Shown here piece by piece: positions 18,897-28,462 of a DNA stretch of 64,000 nucleotides. A program made the translations under genes and the position numbers. How positions within the stretch are numbered: position 1 is the stretch's first letter; each line of letters starts with the position of its first letter. Below the pieces are notes generated by a model, which saw only the letters and a list, made by a program, of their open reading frames with translations, ran no database searches and was not told where the DNA came from. The DNA comes from Methylosinus sp. Ce-a6 (GTDB lineage Bacteria; Pseudomonadota; Alphaproteobacteria; Rhizobiales; Beijerinckiaceae), in assembly GCF_009811655.1 (NCBI RefSeq), contig NZ_BGJX01000017.1:28745-92744 (forward strand), in the 5' to 3' direction.

Positions 18897-20081
18897 ATGA
18901 TCGTAAGAAATTTCCTGAAATGGGCGCAGACCGCGCCGACGGCCCTCAGGGTGGAAGGGGCCGGCGCGCTGGCGAGAGCCTATCTCGAGAGCGATCTCGA
19001 CGACGTTATGAAGCGCGAGGCGGAGACGGCGCTCGCGGCGCTCCTCGACGATCCCTCGCCTCTGGTGCGCCGCGCTCTGGCCAAGGTCTTCGCGAGCTCG
19101 GCCGAAGCGCCGCGCTCCATCGTCTCGGCGCTCGCCAATGACCAGTCGGACATTGCGGCCATGGTGCTGTCGCGCTCGCCGCTGCTCGGCGAGAGCGAGC
19201 TCATCGATTGCGCCGCGGTCGGCGACGTCTTCGCCCAGAGCGCCATAGCGCTGCGCGCCCATGTGCCGACCGGTCTCGCTGCTGCGCTCGCCGAGATCGG
19301 CGCCTGCGAGGCGGCGATCTCGCTCGCCGTCAATCCGAACGCCGATCTGACGGCCTTCGCCATGCGCCGCATGATCGAGCGTTTCGGCGACGACGCGCAA
19401 TTGCGCGAGGCGCTGCTCGGCCGGCCCTTTCTGCCGCCGTCGGTTCGCGCCGAGCTCGTCGAGGCGACGGCGGCGAGCCTCGCCTCTTTCGTCATGGATC
19501 GCGACTGGCTGTCGCCCGAGCGCACGCGCCGCATCATGCAGGAGGCGCGCGACAAGGCCAATGTCGACATCGCCGCCTCGGCCGAAGAGACGCAGGGCCG
19601 CAGAGGCGTGCGCATGCTGGTCGCGCATCTGCGCCGAAAGGCGCGGCTGACGCCGAGCCTCGCGCTCAGGGCGTTGCTCTCGGGCAATCGCGCGCTGTTC
19701 GAGGCGACGCTCGCGGAATTGTCGGGCCTCGACGAGGAGAAGGTCGCCGGCCTCACGCGCGATTTTCGCGGCGCGGGCTTTGCGGCGCTCTATGCGCGGG
19801 CGGGGATGCCCGCCAATCTTCTGCCGGCCTATCGCGCCGCGCTCGAGGCGCAGCCGGCCTTCGGCTGCGCCAGCGCGCGCCTGTCGCTCGCGATGGTGCA
19901 GCGCGTGCTGACCTCCTGCGACGGGATCAATTCCGGCGAGCTCGATCGGCTGATGGCGCTGTTGCGCCGCTTCGAGGCGGAGGCGCTGCGCGAGGACGCC
20001 CGCGAGGCGGCGGCGGCGCTGACGCGCGCGCCATTCGTCGACATGGCGGCGCTGGAGGCGCAGCTGCTCGTCGCGGCGTGA
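18897..20081 (+). CDS. DUF2336 domain protein
   Basis: 394 residues from the ATG at 18897. The N-terminal part is a chain of short helices with HEAT-like character (DPSPLVRRALAKVFASSAEA, LSRSPLLGESELID), which matches the alphaproteobacterial DUF2336 family. Members in this class are soluble and of unknown function, often found near cell-cycle or chemotaxis genes. The in-frame ATG at 18831 would overlap the divergent promoter region and is not preferred. Confidence 0.75.
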   Translation: MIVRNFLKWAQTAPTALRVEGAGALARAYLESDLDDVMKREAETALAALLDDPSPLVRRALAKVFASSAEAPRSIVSALANDQSDIAAMVLSRSPLLGESELIDCAAVGDVFAQSAIALRAHVPTGLAAALAEIGACEAAISLAVNPNADLTAFAMRRMIERFGDDAQLREALLGRPFLPPSVRAELVEATAASLASFVMDRDWLSPERTRRIMQEARDKANVDIAASAEETQGRRGVRMLVAHLRRKARLTPSLALRALLSGNRALFEATLAELSGLDEEKVAGLTRDFRGAGFAALYARAGMPANLLPAYRAALEAQPAFGCASARLSLAMVQRVLTSCDGINSGELDRLMALLRRFEAEALREDAREAAAALTRAPFVDMAALEAQLLVAA

Positions 20082-20261
20082 GGGTGATCGGAGGAAATGC
20101 CGTAGGCGGTCGTCGATCGCATATGCATGCGAAGGCTAGCAGCACAACGGAGTCGCGGATATTGGAGGCGGTAAAACTCTGATGCGAATCGTCAACGACG
20201 CCGGAGTGCAAAAAGTCAAGCGTCAATCCTTGATTTTTCTGCGATTAAACGATATACACAC

Positions 20262-20339
20262 AATGTGACCCTTGCTTCGCGAATGGGCCCCTGGGCTCCT
20301 CCTCATAGGATAGCGAAGAGTGCGGGTCACATTTTTTTT
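20262..20339 (+). terminator. Long stem with T-run, terminator-like
   Basis: Arms aatgtgaccc (20262-20271) and gggtcacatt (20324-20333) pair perfectly, and inner arms gcttcgc and gcgaag extend the stem. A run of T residues (20332-20339) follows on the plus strand. It could end DUF2336 transcription, or mark the edge of the AT-rich DUF3800 segment. Confidence 0.5.
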
Positions 20340-20994
20340 AATAATAATGGGTGTCGCCGTAAGACCAGAGGTCGTACTCGGTGAAGACTTTCGATTTAAT
20401 AAGTTCATATGACCTGACGTCGCCTATTTCCCATTTACGTTGTATAGCCCAAGCGCAATAGTCTGCGGCCCATAGGAGCGGGTCTTTCGATGAATCAATA
20501 AAACTTACCTCCCACTTATCTCTTGGAGTAGTCTGCTGAAGCGTGTTATTTATTCCTTGTTTAAAGGCGGCCTTTGTTTTCTTTTGCCCAATCGACGCGG
20601 CGGTGATAAGCATTTTTCCAGTAGTAGGCAGCAGTTTCCGGCCAACGTGCTTAAAATGATAGTACCAAGCGTATTGATAGAAGGTGGCCTCAGTAATACG
20701 TGTTTGAGGCTGAGCCTTTGATTTTTCTAAAAGAGTAGCGTCGACTCGAAATGTATGCGCCTCCAGGCATGCAAAAACTTTGTCGCGAGTAGCTTGCTGG
20801 TCTGTAGTAGCATGAAGCTTATCTCGCTCCGAGTCGCCATTTAATACTAACTCGCGGCGAATTTGCAGAAGATCATGTGAAAGGGAGCAATCCTCTGTCG
20901 TGAAGGTACAGAGCAAAAAATAGCGGCTGGCTCCCGCCTTACGTTTGAAAGTGAAGCAGCCGGCTTCGTCGGCGAATACGAATTTATCAGCCAT
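20338..20994 (-). CDS. DUF3800 domain protein (putative RNase H-fold nuclease)
   Basis: 218 residues from the ATG at 20994. The N-terminus MADKFVFADEAGCFTFKRKA carries the conserved Asp-Glu-Ala/Ser-Gly of DUF3800, and a late acidic motif is SSKDPLLWAADYCAWAIQRK. These acidic residues are arranged as in RNase H-like nucleases, and the family is common on mobile islands and in defence regions. Base composition is far more AT-rich than the neighbours, with AAA/ATA-type codons frequent, which indicates recent import. No toxin, methylase or transposase accompanies it. The direct repeat tcacattttt lies at both sides (20327 and 21110). Confidence 0.8.
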   Translation of the reverse strand: MADKFVFADEAGCFTFKRKAGASRYFLLCTFTTEDCSLSHDLLQIRRELVLNGDSERDKLHATTDQQATRDKVFACLEAHTFRVDATLLEKSKAQPQTRITEATFYQYAWYYHFKHVGRKLLPTTGKMLITAASIGQKKTKAAFKQGINNTLQQTTPRDKWEVSFIDSSKDPLLWAADYCAWAIQRKWEIGDVRSYELIKSKVFTEYDLWSYGDTHYY

Positions 20995-21118
20995 GATCGG
21001 GGGATTCGACGGGCGCTTCAGCCATCGTTGAAATTCCAAACTGGACTCTTGATCGATCACTGTAACTTATCCGATTCGTACGAATACGGAACCGGTTGCC
21101 TGCCTGCGCTCACATTTT

Positions 21119-21910
21119 TCAATAGCCGAATTGCTCGCGAAGGATGCGTTCTTCCAGCGAATGGCCGGCGTCGTGCAGCAGCATGAGATTGGTCCCGTGA
21201 TCCATCTCGACGTCGACGCTGAGCGCGTCGCGAAACTCGTCATGGTCGGCGACGACGGAGACGGGGCGCTTCTCCGCCTCCAGAACTTCGAGCCGCACTT
21301 TGGCGGCGTCGGGCAGCAGCGCGCCGCGCCAGCGCCGCGGGCGAAAGGCGGAAATGGGCGTCAGCGCCATCAGCGGCGCGTCGAGCGGCAGTATGGGGCC
21401 GTTGGCCGAGAGATTATAGGCGGTGGAGCCGGCCGGCGTCGCCACCAGCACGCCATCGGTTATCAGCTCCGGCAGCCGCTCCTTGCCATTGACCAGGATT
21501 CGGAGCTTGGCGATCTGCGAGCTCTGGCGCAGCAGCGAGACCTCGTTGATCGCATGGGCGGCGAATTCGTCGCCATGCGTGTTGACGGCCCGCATCAGCA
21601 GCGGGTGGATGATCGACGGCTTGGATTCGGCGATGCGCTTGCGTAGCCCGCTCTCGCGATATTCGTTCATCAGAAAGCCGACCGAGCCGCGGTTCATCCC
21701 ATAGATCGGCTTGCCGGCGCCCATGAAGCGATGCAGCGTGCGCAGCATCAGGCCGTCGCCGCCGAGCGCGACGATGCAATCGGCCTCCTCGGGCGGGACC
21801 TCGCCGTATTTGGCGACGAGCCGCGCCCGCGCCTCGTCGGCCTCGGACGTGCCGGAGGAAAGAAAGGCCAGCTTCCGGTGATTATTCGGCGTCTCGCCGG
21901 TCTCGGACAT
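21119..21910 (-). CDS. nadK: NAD kinase
   Basis: 263 residues from the ATG at 21910. The GGDG motif is in [29 protein letters not shown] and [20 protein letters not shown] are the conserved substrate and nucleotide segments. The enzyme phosphorylates NAD to NADP in the cytoplasm, using ATP or polyphosphate. The length is typical of the short proteobacterial form. An upstream in-frame ATG at 21967 adds 19 arginine-rich residues that are not family-like. Confidence 0.93.
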   Translation of the reverse strand: MSETGETPNNHRKLAFLSSGTSEADEARARLVAKYGEVPPEEADCIVALGGDGLMLRTLHRFMGAGKPIYGMNRGSVGFLMNEYRESGLRKRIAESKPSIIHPLLMRAVNTHGDEFAAHAINEVSLLRQSSQIAKLRILVNGKERLPELITDGVLVATPAGSTAYNLSANGPILPLDAPLMALTPISAFRPRRWRGALLPDAAKVRLEVLEAEKRPVSVVADHDEFRDALSVDVEMDHGTNLMLLHDAGHSLEERILREQFGY

Positions 21911-22206
21911 GGGTCGACTTGGCTCGGCGGGACCGCGCTCGCGGCGGCTGGGCCGAACTCCATACACCCGGCGAAGTCTAAAGGAAACGGGAGGCGATCC
22001 GTAAGACGAAGCCGCGCGGAGCAGAAATTCGCTGTCGCGCCGCGGCCGAAGAACGCGATCGTTCTCCCCATTCGGTTCGTTGAAAAGAACATTCTATTTG
22101 ACATAACGAACGAATTGCATGAGCCTTTCTGATCCGAGAAGGACGCGCCTCGATCACTTCGTTCCGCTCTGAGGCGGACCCCGCGTCACAGAAAAGGAGG
22201 CCGAAA

Positions 22207-22440
22207 ATGTCCGACGCCTATATCATCGAGCTCGGCGAGGAAGCCGTCGGCGTGGTCGCCCGCGACTCGAACGGCTACCGCTTCTATGCGGCGAAACAAT
22301 CTTTCCGGCCGCTCGAGGGGCGTCTGTTTCATTCGGCCGAGAATGCGCGCAGCGCCGCGCTCGAATTGCGACGCGAGGCGCCGCCGCGCCTTTCCGCGCT
22401 GACCTCCCTCGGCCTCGGCGGGCAGCGGGGGCGCGGCTGA
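22207..22440 (+). CDS. Small conserved hypothetical protein
   Basis: 77 residues (MSDAYIIELGEEAVGVVARD...) preceded by a very strong Shine-Dalgarno (aaaaggagg at 22193-22201), which decides the start. The N-terminal half is beta-rich with the phrase GYRFYAAKQSFRPLEGRLF, and the C-terminus is basic. I recall similar short proteins in Hyphomicrobiales, but no function is known. Confidence 0.7.
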   Translation: MSDAYIIELGEEAVGVVARDSNGYRFYAAKQSFRPLEGRLFHSAENARSAALELRREAPPRLSALTSLGLGGQRGRG

Positions 22441-23010
22441 CTCGCGCCTTCGCCGGGCGTCATTCGCGACGCTCACGACGCGAGCGATCGGGAATCCGTC
22501 GGCGGGCCTCGAGTCCCGGTCGGGCCTTCGGCCCGCCGGGAGTCGGTTTCCGGCTGAACGGTTCGGCGCATTCCCCTTATCCCCGCCTGTGGGGAGAGGG
22601 CCGGGGCAAGGGGCGCGGGGCGCGAGCCGCAAAGGGGCCGATTTCGACCCCCGATCGGGGGTCAGTTTTGGACACCAATTGACACCATCCGGCCGGCTGT
22701 GGTCTCTGCTCTGGGTTAACCATCCTTGCCATGCTGCGACCGTTGAAATTACAGGCCAAGTCAGACGAACGCCGATTAGCCCCCTAATCAGACCAGCGAT
22801 GTCGCGGGGTGTTTTATGGGACACGCCGCGGCGGGAAAGGGCGTGTGTTCTTCGTTGATCGATTTCAGGATGAGAGCCACAATTGCAAAGCGGCAACCGG
22901 CGCGCGACGGTGGCGAGAAAAATCATCGGCGAGCGTGTCTGCGCGCGCAGATCGTGGAGCTGAGAGGCCGCGCAAGCGGCCCATCGAGGACATGCTTCGA
23001 GCGGCTCAAA
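22441..23010. other. Long intergenic region, probable remnant sequence
   Basis: No intact gene. At 22556-22625 there is another ccccgcctgtggggag-type inverted repeat. At about 22661-22688 the sequence gggtcagttttggacaccaa with gacacc resembles the ends of IS21-type elements, but no transposase or partner end is visible. Short open frames at 22809-23015 have no recognisable protein features. Confidence 0.4.
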
Positions 23011-23116
23011 TCTAGAGCGTTTCCAGCCGAAGTGGACGCCGGTTCGGCGTTGGAAACGCGTCAAAAACAAAATCCTAGAGTCTTTTCATGTTTCATTGAA
23101 ACATGAAAAGACTCTA
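23011..23116 (+). repeat. Bipartite palindromic repeat, copy c
   Basis: Complete copy: module A (tagagcgtttccagccgaag to ggaaacgcgtc), linker aaaaacaaaatcc, module B with perfect arms (tagagtcttttcatgtttca and its complement to actcta). Terminal tetranucleotides are ctag and ctaa. Module B here uses TTCATG/CATGAA where copy b has TCCGTG/CACGGA. Confidence 0.92.
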
Positions 23117-23170
23117 AAGCCTCCGGCTCTGCGGAAGGATACTTATCCAAGGCAACCTTAGAGTGCTCAG

Positions 23171-23908
23171 ATGGCTCAGAGAAATATTGTCGTGGACACT
23201 TTGAAGGCTTTCACGAGAAAGCTTGGGTTTAATATTATTCGAAATGATTATATTTTCGATGTGCAAGAGCCAAAATACGTTGGCTCTTCGAGATGGGTTG
23301 ATTATCTAGAAAATGAGTATAATAAAAATGGCATGAAAATTCTTGAAATAGGATCAAGAAACGTTACAAATGTCAACTTGAGGAGCAAATTCAATAAAGC
23401 AGCCTATGTTGGTTTTGATTTTTACGCCGGAGAAAATGTCGATATCGTGGGTGACGCTCATAAGCTGGCGTCGTATTTTAACGAAAACGAGAAGTTTGAT
23501 CTGATATTCTCATCTGCTGTGTTCGAACATCTTTATATGCCTTGGGTCGTGGCGGAGGAAATACAAAAATTGCTGAAAATTGGGGGATGCGTTTTCGTTG
23601 AAACTCATTTTTCATTCAAGGCTCATGAAATGCCTTGGAATTTTTTTCAATTCTCCCACACGGGCCTACGAGCGCTGTTCAACGAGGGGCTTGGTTTTGA
23701 GCTGATTGATAGCGGGATGAGCAATCCGATTTGTGGTATTTTCGGTGAAAAAGCAGACAAGCGCTTAAGATACGGAACTCTCTCGAACTTATATTGCAAT
23801 AGCGAGGTGCTTTGCAAAAAAGTGCGTGAAGTTGATCATTTCGAATGGAGAAGTTTATCTATAGACGAAGTGGTAGACGGCTCACGATATCCAACGCCAA
23901 ATAAATAA
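23171..23908 (+). CDS. Class I SAM methyltransferase, AT-rich and probably acquired
   Basis: 245 residues. Motif I is MKILEIGSRNVTNVNL, and a DAHKLASYFNENEKFDLIFS segment is followed by AVFEHLYMPWVVAEEIQKLL, a pattern of Methyltransf_11-like enzymes found in surface-polysaccharide loci. Codons are strikingly AT-rich (many AAA, AAT, ATT, TTT) against a very GC-rich background, so the gene was likely gained recently. It starts 55 bp after repeat copy c and is convergent with ugd, which makes a sugar-nucleotide precursor; a joint role in glycan synthesis is only a possibility. Confidence 0.8.
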   Translation: MAQRNIVVDTLKAFTRKLGFNIIRNDYIFDVQEPKYVGSSRWVDYLENEYNKNGMKILEIGSRNVTNVNLRSKFNKAAYVGFDFYAGENVDIVGDAHKLASYFNENEKFDLIFSSAVFEHLYMPWVVAEEIQKLLKIGGCVFVETHFSFKAHEMPWNFFQFSHTGLRALFNEGLGFELIDSGMSNPICGIFGEKADKRLRYGTLSNLYCNSEVLCKKVREVDHFEWRSLSIDEVVDGSRYPTPNK

Positions 23909-24062
23909 ACCGGCAAACTCCAAATCCGCGTATTGCCCAGAAATTGGTGGATAATCGAGCGGCCTGGAAAATCGGAGTTTGGAGGCGCTGCCTCCAAAGC
24001 CGGATTGATCGGCGTGGCGGACAAAGCGGCGCACGATCGGAAAACGCCCCGAGTTCCCCATA

Positions 24063-24096
24063 CCTTCCTTCTCCCCGCGAGCGGGGAGAAGGAAGG
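24063..24096. repeat. Perfect 14-bp inverted repeat
   Basis: ccttccttctcccc (24063-24076) and ggggagaaggaagg (24083-24096) form a perfect hairpin with a 6-nt loop between convergent genes. Truncated relatives occur at about 15410 and 31150, where copies of the bipartite repeat lie beside or inside them. Confidence 0.75.
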
Positions 24097-24151
24097 CGGC
24101 GAACGCCGTGCGACGCGATCCGCCGAAACCCTATGACAGCGGCCAGAGAGC

Positions 24152-25456
24152 CTATTCGCGGCCGACGCTCAGATAGGCGAAGCCGCGTTTGCGAATGTCG
24201 GCGGGGCGGTAGATGTTGCGCAGATCGACGATCACCGGCGTCTTCAGCAGCGTCTTGATGCGGTCGAGATCGAGCGCGCGGAAGGCGTCCCATTCGGTGA
24301 CGATGACCAGCGCGTCGGCGCCTTCCGCCGTCGCATAGGGGTTGTCGCAGAAGGTCACTTCCGGCATCAGCGGGCGGGCCTGCTCCGTGCTCTCCGGATC
24401 ATAGGCGTAGACCTTGGCGCCGTCGCCGGCGAGCGAGGCGACGATGGCGAGCGAGGGCGCGTCGCGCATGTCGTCGGTGTTGGGCTTGAAGGCGAGGCCG
24501 AGCAGGCCGATCTTCTTGCCGCGCACCGAGCCGCCGAGCGCCGAGATCACCTTGCGGGCCATGGCGCGCTTGCGTGAATCATTCACCGCGACGACGGTCT
24601 CGACGATGCGCAGCGGCGCGCTGTAGTCCTGGCCCGTCTTCAACAAAGCGAGCGTGTCCTTGGGGAAGCAGGAGCCGCCATAGCCCGGCCCGGCGTGCAG
24701 GAATTTGCCGCCGATGCGCTTGTCGAGGCCGATGCCGCGCGCGACGTCCTGAACGTCGGCTCCGACCTTCTCGCAGAGATCGGCGACCTCGTTGATGAAG
24801 GTGATCTTGGTGGCGAGAAAGGCGTTGGCCGCATATTTGGTGAGCTCGGAGGTGCGGCGGCCGACGAAGACCAGCGGCGGCTGGTTGAGGCTCAGCGGCC
24901 GGTAGATTTCCGCCATCACCTCGCGGGCGCGGTCGTCCTCGACGCCGATGACGACGCGGTCGGGACGCTTGAAATCCTCGATCGCCGCGCCCTCGCGCAG
25001 GAACTCCGGATTGGAGACGACGGCGAAATCGGCCTTCGGATTGACCTCGCGGATGATGCGCTCGACCTCGTCGCCCGTGCCGACCGGCACGGTGGATTTG
25101 TTGACGATGACGGTGAAGCGGTCGAGCGCCCGGCCGATCGTCTCGGCGGCGGCGTAGACGTAAGAAAGGTCGGCGTGGCCGTCGCCGCGCCGCGACGGCG
25201 TGCCGACGGCGATGAAGACGGCGTCCGCGCCGCGCACGGCGGGCGTGAGATCGGTGGTGAAGAACAGGCGGTTCTGTCGCACATTATTGGCGACGAGCTC
25301 GTCGAGGCCGGGCTCGTAGATCGGAATTTCGCCGCGCAGCAGCCGCTCGATCTTGGAGGCGTCGCTGTCGACGCAGGTCACGACATGGCCGAAATCGGCG
25401 AAGCAGGCCCCGGATACGAGGCCGACATAGCCCGATCCGATCATTGTGATGTTCAT
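24152..25456 (-). CDS. ugd: UDP-glucose 6-dehydrogenase
   Basis: 434 residues. N-terminal NAD-binding Rossmann motif MNITMIGSGYVGLVSGACFA, substrate loop NPEFLREGAAIEDF, and the catalytic cysteine in GGSCFPKDTLALL near residue 259. It oxidises UDP-glucose to UDP-glucuronate in the cytoplasm with two NAD, supplying exopolysaccharide, LPS or capsule synthesis. All three family domains are present and the length is typical. Confidence 0.93.
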   Translation of the reverse strand: MNITMIGSGYVGLVSGACFADFGHVVTCVDSDASKIERLLRGEIPIYEPGLDELVANNVRQNRLFFTTDLTPAVRGADAVFIAVGTPSRRGDGHADLSYVYAAAETIGRALDRFTVIVNKSTVPVGTGDEVERIIREVNPKADFAVVSNPEFLREGAAIEDFKRPDRVVIGVEDDRAREVMAEIYRPLSLNQPPLVFVGRRTSELTKYAANAFLATKITFINEVADLCEKVGADVQDVARGIGLDKRIGGKFLHAGPGYGGSCFPKDTLALLKTGQDYSAPLRIVETVVAVNDSRKRAMARKVISALGGSVRGKKIGLLGLAFKPNTDDMRDAPSLAIVASLAGDGAKVYAYDPESTEQARPLMPEVTFCDNPYATAEGADALVIVTEWDAFRALDLDRIKTLLKTPVIVDLRNIYRPADIRKRGFAYLSVGRE

Positions 25457-25565
25457 CGTCTCTCGTCTCTCGCTCGGTCCTAAGGGTTGTCACTGCAACG
25501 TAATTGTTTCGTCGTCATGACAGGGTCGGGGTCTGACGCGTCCTCTGCGCGCTTGGGCGACGGCC

Positions 25566-27845
25566 CTAACCCCCGACGCCGAACGCCGCCAAGGCGGCCA
25601 TATTGACGATATCGGCGTCGGTCGAGCCCAATTGAACGATTTGGATCGGCTTGTCGAGCCCGACGATCAATGGCCCCAGCACCGTCGCTCCCCCCAGCTC
25701 CTGCAGCATTTTGGTGGAGATGGAGGCGGAGTGAAAGGCGGGCATGACCAGCACATTGGCGGTGTCGCTGAGGCGCGAGAAAGGATAGGCGGCCATTGCG
25801 CGCCGGTTGAGGGCGACGTCGGCGGCCATCTCGCCCTCATATTCGAAGTCGACGCGCCGCGCATCGAGCGCGCGCACCGCCTCATGGACGCGGGTCGTGC
25901 GCTCGCCCGGCGGATAGCCGAAGGTGGAGAAGGCCAGCATGGCGACGCGCGGCTCGAGGCCGATGCGCCGCGCGACGCCCGCCGCCTCTATCGCTATGTC
26001 GGCGAGATCGGCGGCCTCCGGCATTTCCGTGATCGCCGTGTCGGCGACGACGACGATGCGCCCATGCGCGAGCACCAGCGAGGCGCCGATCAGCCTGTGA
26101 CCCGGCTTCTGGTCGACGACATGGCGCACATCCTCGAGCGCGTTGGAGAAATTGCGGGTGACGCCGGTCACCATGGCGTCCGCGTCGCCCTGCGCCACCA
26201 TGGCGGCGGCGAAATGATTGCGGTCGGTGTTGATGAGGCGCTGACAGTCGCGGAACAGGAAGCCCTTGCGCTGCAGGCGCTCGAACAGAAATTGCGCATA
26301 GACCGAATTGCGCGAGGAGAGCCTGGCGTTGTGCACCTCGATCTGGTCGCCGAGCTCCAATCCGGCGTCGCGCGCCGTTTGCGCCACGCGATCCTCGCGG
26401 CCGACCAGAATGGGCCGCCCGAGCCCCTGCGCGACGAAGGAGAGCGCGGCGCGAATGACCTGCTCCTCCTCGCCCTCGGCGAAGACCACGCGCTTGGGAT
26501 CGCGCCGCACGCGGTCATAGATCGTGTGCATGAGGCCGGCGATCGGATCGCGCCGCGCCGAGAGCTCCGCGCGATAGGCGCTCATATCGACGATGGGGCG
26601 ACGCGCGACGCCCGAATCCATCGCCGCCTTCGCCACGGCCGGCGACACGATGGCGATGAGGCGCGGATCGAAGGGCGCGGGAATGAGATAGTCGCGGCCA
26701 AAGCGCGGCCGCGCGCCCTGATAGGCGTTGGCCACCTCGTCCGGCACGTCCTCGCGCGCGAGCTCGGCGAGGGCTGTCGCCGCGGCGATCTTCATCTCCA
26801 TGTTGATCGTCTTGGCGCGCACGTCGAGCGCGCCGCGGAAGATGTAAGGGAAGCCCAGCACATTGTTGATCTGATTCGGATAGTCGGAGCGCCCCGTCGC
26901 GACGATGGCGTCCGGCCGCGCGGCGAGCGCCTCCTCCGGCGTGATCTCCGGATCGGGATTGGCCATGGCGAAGACGATCGGATCCTGCGCCATCGTCTTC
27001 AGCATCTCAGGCGTCAGCGCGCCTTTCACCGAGAGGCCGAAGAAAATATCGGCGCCGTCCAGCGCCTCGGCGAGCGTGCGCGCGCTCGTTTCGACGGCAT
27101 GGGCGCTCTTCCATTGATTCATGCCTTCGGAGCGGCCGCGATAGACGACGCCCTTCGTATCGCAGAGAACGACGTTCTGCGGCGAAAAGCCCATCGCCTT
27201 GACGAGATCGAGACAGGCGATGCCGGCCGCGCCCGCGCCATTGCAGACGAGCCTGGTGTTCCTTATGTCGCGGCCGGTCAGATGCAGCGCGTTCAAGACG
27301 CCCGCCGTGGAGATGATCGCGGTGCCGTGCTGATCGTCGTGGAAGACGGGAATGTCCATCAATTCGCGCAGGCGCTCCTCGATGACGAAGCACTCCGGCG
27401 CCTTGATGTCCTCGAGATTTATGCCGCCGAAAGAGGGGCCGAGATAGCGCACGGCGGCGATGAAGGCCTCGACCTCCTGCGCGTCGACCTCGAGATCGAT
27501 CGAATCTATGTCGGCGAAACGCTTGAACAGCGTCGCCTTGCCCTCCATCACGGGCTTGGCGGCGAGCGCGCCGAGATTGCCGAGGCCGAGGATCGCGGTG
27601 CCATTGGTGATGACGGCGACGAGATTTCCCTTGACGGTGTAGTCATAGGCGAGGGAGGCGTTCTCGGCGATGGCCAGCACGGGCGCGGCGACGCCGGGCG
27701 AATAGGCGAGCGAGAGATCGCGCTGCGTCGCCATGGGTTTCGTGGGCACGACGGCGATTTTGCCGGGCCGGCCGCGCGAGTGGTAGAGCAGCGCCTCCTT
27801 GTCGGTGAAGACAGGACGTTCGCGCTTCGGAGGCGTATCGGCCAT
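25566..27845 (-). CDS. maeB: NADP-dependent malic enzyme with phosphotransacetylase-like C-terminal domain
   Basis: 759 residues, the size of MaeB-type fusion enzymes. The malic N-terminal domain shows [20 protein letters not shown], the metal/catalytic region [20 protein letters not shown], and the nucleotide-binding [17 protein letters not shown]. From about residue 430 a phosphate acetyl/butyryl-transferase-like domain follows ([20 protein letters not shown]) that is regulatory, not catalytic. The enzyme decarboxylates malate to pyruvate, giving NADPH. Shine-Dalgarno agaggggg precedes the ATG. Confidence 0.92.
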   Translation of the reverse strand: MADTPPKRERPVFTDKEALLYHSRGRPGKIAVVPTKPMATQRDLSLAYSPGVAAPVLAIAENASLAYDYTVKGNLVAVITNGTAILGLGNLGALAAKPVMEGKATLFKRFADIDSIDLEVDAQEVEAFIAAVRYLGPSFGGINLEDIKAPECFVIEERLRELMDIPVFHDDQHGTAIISTAGVLNALHLTGRDIRNTRLVCNGAGAAGIACLDLVKAMGFSPQNVVLCDTKGVVYRGRSEGMNQWKSAHAVETSARTLAEALDGADIFFGLSVKGALTPEMLKTMAQDPIVFAMANPDPEITPEEALAARPDAIVATGRSDYPNQINNVLGFPYIFRGALDVRAKTINMEMKIAAATALAELAREDVPDEVANAYQGARPRFGRDYLIPAPFDPRLIAIVSPAVAKAAMDSGVARRPIVDMSAYRAELSARRDPIAGLMHTIYDRVRRDPKRVVFAEGEEEQVIRAALSFVAQGLGRPILVGREDRVAQTARDAGLELGDQIEVHNARLSSRNSVYAQFLFERLQRKGFLFRDCQRLINTDRNHFAAAMVAQGDADAMVTGVTRNFSNALEDVRHVVDQKPGHRLIGASLVLAHGRIVVVADTAITEMPEAADLADIAIEAAGVARRIGLEPRVAMLAFSTFGYPPGERTTRVHEAVRALDARRVDFEYEGEMAADVALNRRAMAAYPFSRLSDTANVLVMPAFHSASISTKMLQELGGATVLGPLIVGLDKPIQIVQLGSTDADIVNMAALAAFGVGG

Positions 27846-27939
27846 TTTTCCCCCTCTCTTTCCGAATCATCGGAGAGCCGGCGGCACTTAGCAAGACGTT
27901 TGCGACGACAATATGCCGAAGCTCCGGGCGGAGCCATAT

Positions 27940-28000
27940 TCTTCGTGTCCTTTGTGTCTTCGTGGTCGTATTAACCACGAAGACACAAAGGACACGAAGA
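27940..28000. repeat. Perfect 27-bp inverted repeat before the GxxExxY gene
   Basis: Left arm 27940-27966 (tcttcgtgtcctttgtgtct, then tcgtggt) and right arm 27974-28000 (accacgaagacacaaaggac, then acgaaga) are exact complements with a 7-nt loop. The last base of the right arm is the A of the gene's ATG. Arms are built from repeated (c)acgaag/acaca words. Confidence 0.95.
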
Positions 28001-28392
28001 TGAATTACGCCGAGTTGCCTCGTAACATCGAGCCGATCGCGAGAAATATCGTCGATGCGGGATTTTACGTCCATTCGACGCTCGGCCCGGGCTTGCTGGA
28101 GTCGGCCTACGAGCATTGCTCGGCTTATGAGCTAGAGACCCGTGGCTGCGCTGTGCGACGTCAGGTGGCGCTGCCGATCGTCTATGGGACCATGAAATCG
28201 GACGCCGGATACCGCATCGACATTCTGGTCGCCGGGTCCATCCTCGTGGAGGTCAAGTCGGTCGAAGCGCTCGCGCCGGTCCATCAGGCGCAATTGCTCA
28301 CCTATTTGAAACTCTCGGGATGCCGGCTCGGTTTCCTGGTGAATTTCAATGTCCCGCTATTCAAACAAGGCTCGAAGCGCATGGCGCTTTGA
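28000..28392 (+). CDS. GxxExxY protein, PD-(D/E)xK nuclease-fold family
   Basis: 130 residues from the ATG at 28000. The signature GLLESAY (GxxExxY) is at about residues 33-39. A later [18 protein letters not shown] gives Asp...Glu-x-Lys, the active-site arrangement of PD-(D/E)xK nucleases; this family is grouped there in Pfam. No ribosome-binding site is visible, because the sequence before the ATG is the inverted repeat itself. A second, imperfect repeat copy begins two bases after the stop. Its cellular role is unknown; the bracketing repeats suggest a mobile or self-maintaining unit. Confidence 0.85.
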   Translation: MNYAELPRNIEPIARNIVDAGFYVHSTLGPGLLESAYEHCSAYELETRGCAVRRQVALPIVYGTMKSDAGYRIDILVAGSILVEVKSVEALAPVHQAQLLTYLKLSGCRLGFLVNFNVPLFKQGSKRMAL

Positions 28393-28393
28393 A

Positions 28394-28455
28394 CTTCGTG
28401 TCCTTTGTGTCTTAGTGATGAAAACGAACCACGAAGACACGAAGAACACCAAGGA
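28394..28455. repeat. Imperfect inverted repeat after the GxxExxY gene, overlapping mutS upstream sequence
   Basis: Left arm cttcgtgtcctttgtgtctt (28394-28413) and right arm accacgaagacacgaagaac (28429-28448) followed by accaagg. This is the same sequence family as 27940-28000 but decayed, with a longer loop. The end of the right arm supplies an aagga Shine-Dalgarno 7 nt before a TTG that is in frame with mutS. Confidence 0.85.
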
Positions 28456-28462
28456 CGAGACA

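Noticed and set aside
22661..22690. An intact IS21-type element end
   Set aside because: Only one short end-like sequence is present, with no istA/istB or second end nearby.
25632..27974. 780-residue antisense frame over the malic enzyme gene, with similar ones over mutS (28412-30247) and pepP (37870-39717)
   Set aside because: Composition is Arg/His/Gly-rich without domain features, and the opposite strand holds recognised enzymes with full motifs.
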